Shown: positions 58,101 through 64,000 of the stretch, piece by piece
Layout: the number at the start of each line of letters is the position of its first letter
How positions within the stretch are numbered: position 1 is the first letter of the stretch
Assembly: GCF_011386835.1 (NCBI RefSeq)
Contig: NC_088809.1
Coordinates: 22,637,067-22,701,066 of the forward strand
Direction of reading: 5' to 3'
Length of the DNA stretch: 64,000 nucleotides
Source: Chrysemys picta bellii
Lineage: Eukaryota > Chordata > Testudines > Emydidae
Translations under genes and position numbers: made by a program
The notes under the pieces: model-generated
Told to the model about the DNA's origin: nothing
Seen by the model: the letters and a program-made list of their open reading frames with translations, nothing else
Database searches by the model: none

Positions 58101-61100
58101 ATCATTTTCGTTGCCCTCCGCTGGACTCTTTCCAATTTGTCCACATCCTTTCTGTAGTGGGGAGTCCAATACTCCAGGTGTGGCCTCACCAATGCCGAAT
58201 AGAGGGGAACGATTATGTCCCTCGATCTGCTGGCAATGCTCCTACTAATACAGCCCAATATGCCATTGGCCTTCTTGGCAGCAAGGGCTCACTGCTGACT
58301 CATGTCCAGCTTCTTGTCCACTGTAATCCCCAGGTTCTTTTCTGCAGAACTGCTGCTTAGCCAGTCAGTCCCCACCCTGTAACAGTGCATGGGATTCTTC
58401 CGTCCTAAGTGCAGGACTCTGCACTTGTCCTTGTTGAACCTCATCAGGTTTCTTTTGGCCCAATCCTCTAATTTGTCTAGGTCCCTCTGTATCCTATCCC
58501 TACCCTCCAGCGTATCTACCTCTCCCCCCAGTTTAGTGCTCTTTGTTCGCTAGCTCAGCCACAAGATATGGGCTTGAAGCAGGACTCACCGTGTGATCTG
58601 CTCTGCCCTGAGATGCAGGAGCTCAGGCTGGAGGATCACAGCCGTCCTCAATTGCTTAGAAAATGTGCCGTGAAATGGGAAAAAGAGCCTGGGGCTCGTG
58701 GTGAGGGCTCCAGGCCCCACTCCAGCTCCCAGCTCTGGGCTCCTCTTAGTAACACAGCACAGGCCTGTAAAAGGCTGCACCAGCCTCCGCTTTGTAAATT
58801 GCACCCCACTGGGAGAGAACCAGAGCTCCTAGACTGCAGAGACAGGGACGCAACCGCCTCCTGCCTAGGCTGAAAGCGACGAGGGGGAAGAGTGCGGCTG
58901 TTCCAGGGCTTGGAAAGGGGCTAAGGCGGCCATGGGCCGGCGGGCGGGGCCCTGCCTGGCACTTCCAAAATGTGGCTTCTCCTCCTGGCTTTCCTACTAG
59001 CCGATCCCGGACAAGTCACTGTGCCATGGGGCTAACGGCACTGACCTCCGTGGTAAAGCATGCTGACGTCTGTGGCTGGGGAGCGTTCTCGAAGAGCTGC
59101 CGGGCGGCGTTATATTTCCACGTCTATTTTGGTAGCACATCTGATGACCTTGGAAACTCCAGAATAGTTCTCAGAGTCATTTTGTCTGGCTGAATCCGCA
59201 GCATGAGGCTTGCCATGGCAAGAGGGGGATTCACACTGACCAAAGGGAAGGTGCCCCAGAAGAGCCTGGATTCGCGGAGCCTTAGTATATTATTACTATG
59301 CTGATGATTTATTAGGTGTACATGGGGCCCCTATGACACTCCCAATGGTGGCAACACCAGGGCAGGCTGTAACCAACCAGGGCACAAATCCTAAGTGGTT
59401 GCAAGTTCTAAGCTTAGATTTCACCAACCAAGTGCCAACTCCTCAGGAATAGAGTCCCAGACAGTCCCCCTGGGTGTCCGGTCTGCCTTGCCTCCCAGGT
59501 GAGCACATCTCCGTGATAGATGGCCCCTTACACCAAGGATCACAGCAATAGTCAGTTAGTCTGAGTCCCAAAGAACCAGTCACTTACCCCAGGTCAGTTG
59601 CACCTTAGATCTCACAGCAAAGACAACACTTGCAAGCAATCGTATAAAAACTCTACGGAGATGTACAGGAAATTAGAGAGCCGTTTACAAGATTAAAGCC
59701 AGTGACTATAGACACACTGACGAGTTACAGTCTTAGGTTTTAGAAGGGAACATGGGCTTCTATAATGAGTAGGGTGACCAGATTTGTAGTATAAAATATC
59801 GGCACGGGGGCGGAGCAAAAAAAAAGCGGGGGGCGGAGCAAAAAAAAGAAAAGAGTTTTAAAGGGGCCTGGGGCATTAGCAAGCCCCGGCCCCGCGCGCT
59901 GTCCTCCCAGCGGAGCCTCCCGCCCCCCCGGCCCGCCACGGGCATATGCGGGGCGCGGTGGGTCCGGGCGGGGGCAGCGTGGAGCGGGCAGGAGCCGGGT
60001 GGGTGGCAGGGGCTGAATCCCCGCTGCTGCCAGGGAGCCCCGCGCCTCTCCCTCCCGCTCGCGGCTGCGGCTCCTTCCCGACAGGACGCGCCTCCCGCTG
60101 CCCTGGCCACATGCGGCGCGCGTCCCCCGCGCCTAGTCTCCCTCCTGCCAGGAAGGAGCAGCTGGACGCGCGCCGCATGTGCACGGGGCAGGCCGGCGGG
60201 CGGGTCCCGCCAGGAAGGAGCCGCAGCTGCGAGCGGGAGGGAGAGGTGTGGGGCTCCCCAGCAGCAGCAGGGATTTGGCCCACGCCCCCGCGCCGCCCAC
60301 CTGGCCCCTGCCCGCTCTGCGCTGCCCCCGACCGGACCCACCGCCCTGCCCCGCGGGCTGCAGGGCTGAAGCAGCCTCCAGGCTGCGCTCCCGGCCCCGG
60401 GTGCAGCAACCCGGGCAGAAGCCCTCTGGCGCGGCGAGGGGGTTCACAGCTGAGCCCCCCGTCTCCCTCCCTTGCCAGCCCCCCTTTGCCCACCCGGTGC
60501 CCGGGTGCCGGAGCTGACTCACCAGCTCCAGAATCGAGGCACCGCCGCCACCCCCTCCCTCCAGGCTTGTGCCACCATGCTGCAAGCCTGGGAGGGAGGA
60601 GGAATGCTGCGTGGTTGGGGAAGAGGCGGGGCCAGGGGGGGGATTTGGGGAGGGAGCCAATGGGGGGAAGGAGAGGGTGGAGCCGGGGCGGGCGGGGGGT
60701 GCGAGCGCCAGAGCGGAGGGCAAAATTTCTTTTTTGTCCAGTGTCCTGACCAAACATTGGTTGGGACGCAGGACAAAGAAACAAATATCGGGACAGTCCC
60801 GATAAAATCGGGACGTCTGGTCACCCTAATAATGAGCAAGCTCTATTTGTCCTTGAGGGCTAGCCCAGGCCAAGCAGCTGGGATCTCTTGCTAATGCTTA
60901 GAAGCCCCTTGCCCCACCCCCCAGAGTCCCGGCAACATAGAGATCCTACTTCCGTTGGTTTGGGGTTTTATCTCCCTCCAGCCATGTGCTGTGAGCTGCA
61001 AACTCAGCTGATAGGAGTCCACCTCCATGGCTCAACTTCATGGGGAGGAGAGCAGAACAAACAAGAGTCTTCAATCATAGAATCAAAGAAGATTAGGGTT

Positions 61101-63899
61101 GGAAGAGATCTCAGGAGGTCATCTAGTCCAACCCCCTGCTCAAAGCAGGATCAACCCCAACTAAATCATCCCAGCCAGGGCTTTGTCAAGCCAGGCCTTA
61201 AAAACCTCTTAGGATATCCTTAGAGTCCTTTTGTTGAGGGTTTCTCAACCCAGCTGTGGGGTGTTGTAAGATCCACCCAGAGCCCATCTGGGATCGATGG
61301 GTCTCCTCTTTTGGGAGACGTGTAACAATTTCTGTAGAAGAGCAGTTCTCCACGCTAATTAGTATCCCTCTCCTGTCTAGCGATTCAGACACTCACAGAC
61401 ACCCGCTCAAATGTTACATTGCAACGTGGAACGCAGATATCACAAGTCAGATCAATGCAGGCAGCAATGCAAAAGCATCCGATAGACTCCAAACACTAAC
61501 CACTTTCTTATAATTCTAACTAGATAAATTCCTGGAGGATAGGTCCATCAATGGCTATTAGCTAGGATGGGCAGAGATGGTGTCCCTAGGCTCTGTTTGC
61601 CAGAAGCTAGGAATGGGTGACAGGGGATGGATCGCTTGATGGTTACCTGTTCTGTTCATTCCCTCTGGGGCACCTGGCACTGGCCACTGTTGCAAGACAG
61701 GATACTGGGCTAGATGGACCTTTGGTCTGACCCACTATGGCCGTTCTTATACCTATTTTATCAATATTAACCCACAAGTGAGCCAGACAGATTCCAGCTC
61801 TGTAACTGTCAGTGCCCGGCTGGGACACGGGGACCTGGCATGAGCTGGCACCTGGCCATTACTCCGTTACGCGAGGTGCTGTACAAACACAGATGAAAGA
61901 AACAGTCCTTGCCCCAGGGAGCTTACAGCCTGGTACCCAGCATTTGCAGTGCTAGCACCCTGTGGATGCCTGCTAGAGGAACGCTAATTCCCCCCATTGC
62001 TCCCTCAGGGACGCCGCCTGGGAGGAAGACGGCGCGTTCAGCGACCAGTATCACAGACACAGCCGCTGTGACGCCGGCTGCTGCCTGTACGTGGGCGGCA
62101 GAGAGCAATCCGCAGAAGCCGGGTAGGCAGTTAACTTCCCAGGGCTTTGCCGCAGACGCATTGTCCATGCTGCGCTGGGGAGGGGGTGGGGTTGGATTCA
62201 GTCTAGGTCCCGCCCCTTGCTGGCCATTGGCCGCGCAGCTGTTGTCACACAGCAACGGCTGGCGATTGGCGGATGGGGTGTGCCGGCCCGCAGGCGCGAA
62301 GGGAGGCGGGTGCCTTTGTTCTGGTCTCCGCCATCTCATTGCAGGGAGGAGCCGGGGCTGCAGCCCAGATCCTCAGATGTATTTAGGCTCCTAATGTCCA
62401 CGGAAACCCAAGGGAGTTAGGAGCCTGGGGACCCTCGGCGGATCTGGGCCTCCAGCTGGGAGACGCCGACACCGACCTCTTTGCTTTCGCAGCCCGTGGG
62501 AGCTGCTGCTGTGCCACTCGTGTGGCTCCCAGGGGACCCACCGCCGCTGCTCCTCGCTGGGGGCCACCAGGGGCCCGTGGGAGTGTGAGGACTGCGCAGA
62601 GCCAGCCGGGGCGGGTAAGGAGCGGCTGGAACGAAGGCGCCCGGCACTAGGAGGAAGTGCTGGGCCCTGCGTTTGTCCGCGCCCCACCCCCATCCCTGTA
62701 GCACAGGCCAGTCCCCCTTTGCCCCCCAGCTTGGGGCCCCGGCCACGGGGCGAAGAGCCCCCAGCACCACAGCCCAGGAAGCAGGAAGGGGATTGAGTGT
62801 GGGTAGGGCCACGCAAGGCTGTTGGGGACGTACATCCTCCCCCTGCCTTTGATACCCACCGACCATGGCCCTGGGCCCTTTTAAATCGCGTGGGTGAGCC
62901 GCCGGGCTCCCAGGCACGCACCGGGTGGTACTGGCTGTGGCGAAGGCAGCCGGGTGGGCACGTGGACGCCGTGGCCGAGCCGGAAGCGCATGCCCAGCAG
63001 CGCAGCCGGCAGCACCGCCCCAAAACCTCAGCCATCCCTTTCCAGGGGGCCCCTTGGCTGTTCTGCCCACTGCTGTCGGCCAGCCTGGAGATGGCATGTG
63101 CCCAGAGCTGGTCACACGAATGCCCGGCTGCCCACCTGAGGGGTCCAGTTAGAAATGCCTGCCATGGGGAGGGGGCGGCGTTGGGCCAGAGCACTCCCCT
63201 CCCCGCTGGGAGAAAGCCCAGCACCACACCCATGAGGAACAACTCCTGACCTGCTCTGTCGGGGCGGGGTTAGCGCCCTCCATGGGACAGTCCCAGCAGG
63301 TCATGGGGTCCTGTGGGACACTGGGGTCATCTGCATTGGGCTCTGCGCCCGGGCACCGGCTCTGGGGCACCAGCACCCCCACTTCCACAGAAGCCTGTCT
63401 TCAGCACCCCTTTCAAGGGGTTTGTGGGAAGATAGTGCTGCATGGGGGAGGGGCGAACCCCATACACAGAGGTGCCTGCCCCTGTGGAGAAGTGGGGGCA
63501 TGACTGACCAAGTATTGGCCAGGAAGTACTAGCCAGGTCCCCAGTCCACGGCTCTGCTCCCCTGGAGAGACTGACCAGCAGAGCAGCAGACTCTGAGAGC
63601 CCCATCCCTGCCTCTCCGCAGCATTGCTGCCACCGGCCAGCTCAGCTCCTCCAGCACAGGGTCACTAGCTGCCCACTGGCCTCTCCTGCCCTAGGGCCGG
63701 GCACTGCGGGCTTTCCTGGGGCTGTGCAGGGGGCTGCCGGGCGGTGACGGTCACCCATCTGCCTCTGATTCCAGCATCCCACCAGCTCCCCGCCCCAGGG
63801 AGACCAGCAACCAGCCAGGCTGCGTGTGGAACCAGGGACAGGAGGCCAGGACCCACCACACTCACCCCGAGAGCCAGACTCTCCCGTCCGCGCAAGTGA
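49156..63899 (+). CDS. PHF7: PHF7-like gene: PHD/RING E3 ubiquitin ligase (9 coding exons, ~328 aa)
   Basis: The coding exons are 49166-49199 (within exon 49156-49199), 50069-50160, 52987-53088, 54747-54871, 56573-56738, 57530-57636, 62009-62122, 62493-62614 and 63775-63899. All borders are GT-AG and all phases match, giving 987 nt with one terminal stop. The modules in order are a C2HC pre-PHD knuckle (Cys13, Cys16, His38, Cys41), a linker with [10 protein letters not shown], a PHD (residues 77-118, CCVCGC...FHFPCG), a RING-like domain (residues 119-209, CIICLE...CPAC...FHRGC...FRCPRC) and a second PHD-like domain (residues 210-287, [16 protein letters not shown]...WECEDC). This order and the conserved RMGIxIPDRDAAWE junction are those of PHF7; G2E3 is the related alternative. 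PHF7 binds methylated H3 and ubiquitinates histones, mainly in the male germ line. Human PHF7 is 381 aa, so this model has a shorter C-terminus. The start is uncertain because exon 1 is preceded by an acceptor and its frame is open upstream of the ATG. Confidence 0.92.
50069..50160 (+). CDS. PHF7: PHF7-like exon 2 (C2HC pre-PHD zinc knuckle)
   Basis: The acceptor is ccctcccctgcag and the donor is ctg|gtgagt; the exon is 92 nt. It encodes ECGLCHRAD...CVHENCL, the C-x2-C...H-x2-C pre-PHD motif of the extended PHD fold. Confidence 0.92.
51192..51756. mobile_element. CCGGCCCTG-ended element with GC-rich repeat core, PHF7-like intron 2
   Basis: The right end (gcctggggcggcaaaaaagt then agccggccctg) matches, inversely, the end of related elements at 40805-40895 and 45502-45692 (cagggccgg / cagggctggctcc). 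The interior is a run of degenerate ggggcggcgcggc/gctcgggg units. Confidence 0.65.
51756..51833 (-). repeat. 78-bp block, copy 2 of a perfect inverted pair
   Basis: Reverse complement of 29621-29698 with no mismatch by eye. It is bounded on the left by a CCGGCCCTG-ended element and on the right by an antisense CR1 tip. Confidence 0.9.
51838..51975 (-). mobile_element. CR1-like 3' tip (antisense)
   Basis: The sequence actcatagactttaaggtcagatgggacc...atgatcatctggtctgacctcc is the inverted tail of the same subfamily as at 34.5 kb. It abuts one copy of the 78-bp inverted block. Confidence 0.75.
52987..53088 (+). CDS. PHF7: PHF7-like exon 3 (pre-PHD/PHD linker)
   Basis: The acceptor is ctgtgttccag and the donor is aag|gtgagg; 34 whole codons. 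It encodes [10 protein letters not shown]...[10 protein letters not shown], matching the linker of PHF7 between the zinc knuckle and the PHD. Confidence 0.92.
53208..53386 (-). mobile_element. tRNA-derived SINE with CR1-type tail (antisense), PHF7-like intron 3
   Basis: On the plus strand the inverted CR1-type tail comes first (atctcatagaactggaaggg), then the complement of box B (ggattgaactcacaaccc) and box A (ccactaagctatcc). It lies in intron 3 of the PHF7-like gene. Confidence 0.84.
53567..54110. mobile_element. Non-autonomous DNA element (GGTGTCCGGTTTTCGACC family), PHF7-like intron 3
   Basis: The left part reads taggtttgccaggtgtccgg and ttttcgaccagaacacctgg, an internal hairpin; the right end reads gattagaaagttggaaccct. 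A second copy lies at 55335-56463 and an inverted partial copy inside 5500-5990. No protein is encoded. Confidence 0.6.
54747..54871 (+). CDS. PHF7: PHF7-like exon 4 (PHD of the extended PHD)
   Basis: The acceptor is gttgtttccag and the donor is ttaa|gtaagt; 125 nt. It encodes a Cys4-His-Cys PHD core ([10 protein letters not shown]...[10 protein letters not shown]...) and ends in the QFFGEFK signature shared with PHF7 and G2E3. Confidence 0.94.
55335..56463. mobile_element. Second copy of the same element, with an internal insertion, PHF7-like intron 4
   Basis: It starts gccaggtgtccagttttcga and ends aatagaaagttggccaccct. The stretch 55935-56350 (from gtaacttagatgacttacca to ttcctttaacctc) is absent from the copy at 53.6 kb and looks like a nested insertion containing its own inverted blocks (gatttaaagggcccggggct / agccctgggccctttaaatc). 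Confidence 0.55.
56573..56738 (+). CDS. PHF7: PHF7-like exon 5 (RING-like domain, first half)
   Basis: The acceptor is ccctatcccag and the donor is cag|gtgcga; 166 nt. It encodes [10 protein letters not shown], a basic stretch (RVRRRQQQ), then the C-x2-C...C-x2-C...H...C part of the RING-like zinc module that gives this family its E3 activity. Confidence 0.94.
57530..57636 (+). CDS. PHF7: PHF7-like exon 6 (RING-like domain, last zinc pair)
   Basis: The acceptor is tatcccgcag and the donor is gacag|gtcggt; 107 nt. It encodes [18 protein letters not shown]... and the RMGIKIPDR signature. A second acceptor (cccctgcag) 41 bp upstream would shift phase and is not used in this model. An antisense CR1 begins only about 35 bp after the donor. 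Confidence 0.93.
57671..58545 (-). mobile_element. CR1 3' fragment (antisense) in PHF7-like intron 6
   Basis: On the plus strand it opens with the inverted tail catagaatcatagaatctcag and continues through the complement of the C-terminal ORF2 blocks ([33 protein letters not shown]). It is 5'-truncated near 58545. It starts about 35 bp after the donor of PHF7-like exon 6. Confidence 0.88.
58550..59280. other. Unrecognised part of PHF7-like intron 6
   Basis: No repeat family or exon is recognised here. The frame at 58568-58873 has no conserved pattern. Confidence 0.4.
59770..60828 (+). mobile_element. hAT-type non-autonomous element, 1059 bp, exact 8-bp TSD
   Basis: It has the same 12-bp terminal inverted repeats as the element at 660-783 and an exact 8-bp TSD ataatgag (59762-59769 and 60829-60836). 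The interior is extremely GC- and CpG-rich and contains a palindrome of about 390 bp. Long open frames on both strands are by-products of composition. It interrupts an LTR-like repeat in PHF7-like intron 6. Confidence 0.88.
59955..60344. repeat. ~390-bp GC-rich imperfect palindrome inside the hAT element
   Basis: The outer ends pair as gcggtgggtccgggcggggg (from 59955) with the complement ending ccggacccaccgc at 60344. Inner arms include gcggctgcggctccttcc against ggaaggagccgcagctgc, and an 18-bp perfect stem cacatgcggcgcgcgtcc (60108-60125) against 60164-60181. The loop is 38 nt. Confidence 0.8.
61076..61207 (-). mobile_element. CR1 3' tip (antisense)
   Basis: About 130 bp of CR1 3' end in antisense (catagaatcaaagaagattagg ... 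ggccttaaaaacctctt). It interrupts an older LTR-like repeat in PHF7-like intron 6. Confidence 0.82.
61517..61752 (+). mobile_element. CR1 3'UTR fragment
   Basis: It reads aactagataaattcctggag ... ggtctgacccactatggccgttcttata, the same 3'UTR subfamily as at 31320-31550. Only about 235 bp remain. Confidence 0.8.
62009..62122 (+). CDS. PHF7: PHF7-like exon 7 (start of second PHD-like domain)
   Basis: The acceptor is attgctccctcag and the donor is gccgg|gtaggc; 114 nt. It encodes [14 protein letters not shown]...[14 protein letters not shown], strongly PHF7-like. It lies 4.4 kb after exon 6, across an intron filled with transposons. Confidence 0.93.
62493..62614 (+). CDS. PHF7: PHF7-like exon 8 (second PHD-like domain)
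   Basis: The acceptor is ttgctttcgcag and the donor is gcgg|gtaagg; 122 nt. It encodes [22 protein letters not shown] and WECEDC, the zinc pairs that close the C-terminal PHD-like module. It ends in phase 1. Confidence 0.94.
63775..63899 (+). CDS. PHF7: PHF7-like exon 9 (putative C-terminal exon)
   Basis: The acceptor is tctgattccag. Joined in phase to exon 8 it encodes about 40 low-complexity residues rich in Pro, Arg and Thr, and stops at TGA 63897-63899. A different frame of the same exon stays open to the tga at about 63950 and has a Ser/Pro/Glu character. An internal donor-like site (caa|gtgaag) and a donor-like gtctgt after 63940 also exist. The exon is therefore plausible, but its frame and end are uncertain; the gene may continue past the window. 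Confidence 0.5.
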
Positions 63900-64000
63900 A
63901 GACCCTTCGCTGCCCCAGTCCCTGGCTCTGCTACCTACAGGTCTGTGAGCAAGTCATTCCCTGGTGGTTTATTGCAATGCAACCCCCCGACCCCCTCCAC

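Larger units (their letters stand above)
59285..61515 (-). repeat. LTR-like repeat in PHF7-like intron 6, split by two younger insertions
   Basis: Unique-looking sequence resumes across each insertion: ctataatgag | hAT element | ataatgagcaagctc, and gagtcttcaat | CR1 | ggatatccttagagtcc. The orientation and LTR nature are guesses; the nesting is visible. Confidence 0.4.

Noticed and set aside
59760..60894. Long overlapping open frames on both strands (302, 267 and 206 codons)
   Set aside because: The interval is a CpG-rich non-autonomous hAT element with a palindrome; open frames in nearly all frames reflect few AT-rich stop codons.
62391..63242. 283-codon minus-strand frame
   Set aside because: It is antisense to PHF7-like exon 8 and its introns; composition explains it.

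Overview
This is vertebrate genomic DNA, most likely from a cryptodiran (hidden-necked) turtle. The organism call is an inference from the repeats. The window is full of CR1 LINE copies of several ages and subfamilies, most with the octamer-like tail (tctatgag / attctatg). It also holds at least three copies of a SINE with a tRNA-like head (box A tagctcagtgg, box B near ggttgtgagttcaatcc) fused to a CR1-type 3' tail, an architecture known from the tortoise/turtle Pol III SINE (Cry family). Non-autonomous hAT and mariner-like elements are common, several with exact target-site duplications. Only two cellular genes can be supported, both on the + strand and both split into small exons, so no single open frame shows either one.

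Layout. 1-15.4 kb is gene-free and repeat-rich: hAT MITEs, SINEs, an LTR-like block, a 5'-truncated CR1 at 7.84-10.32 kb interrupted by a foldback element, and a SCAN/gag-like relic at 13 kb. 15.4-20.55 kb is a near full-length CR1, with an intact ORF1 (SGNH esterase) and an ORF2 (endonuclease plus reverse transcriptase) broken by one frameshift. 20.55-41.8 kb is again gene-free, with a second foldback element, the C-terminal relic of a hAT transposase, more CR1 fragments of different ages, a Tigger-like MITE and a GC-rich minisatellite inside a TIR element.

42.08-44.16 kb is a complete three-exon CC chemokine gene of the CCL3/CCL4/CCL5 (MIP-1/RANTES) type, with TATA box, AU-rich 3'UTR and poly(A) signal; the predicted protein is 91 aa. 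From 49.16 kb to 63.90 kb lies a PHF7-like gene (PHD finger protein 7, a histone-directed RING-type E3 ubiquitin ligase). Nine coding exons, all with GT-AG borders and matching phases, join into an open frame of about 328 aa with an extended PHD (C2HC plus PHD), a RING-like module and a second PHD-like module. Its introns are full of transposons, and two CR1 insertions sit within a few tens of bases of splice sites.

The two genes lie about 5 kb apart, head to tail, and nothing in the sequence links them functionally: one encodes a secreted immune ligand, the other a nuclear chromatin/ubiquitin factor. The strongest non-gene observations are a hAT-type MITE family with an exact 8-bp TSD in two copies (one carrying a ~390-bp internal palindrome), two foldback elements with retrotransposon-like 14-16-bp TSDs, and a 78-bp block repeated without mismatch in inverted orientation 22 kb apart.
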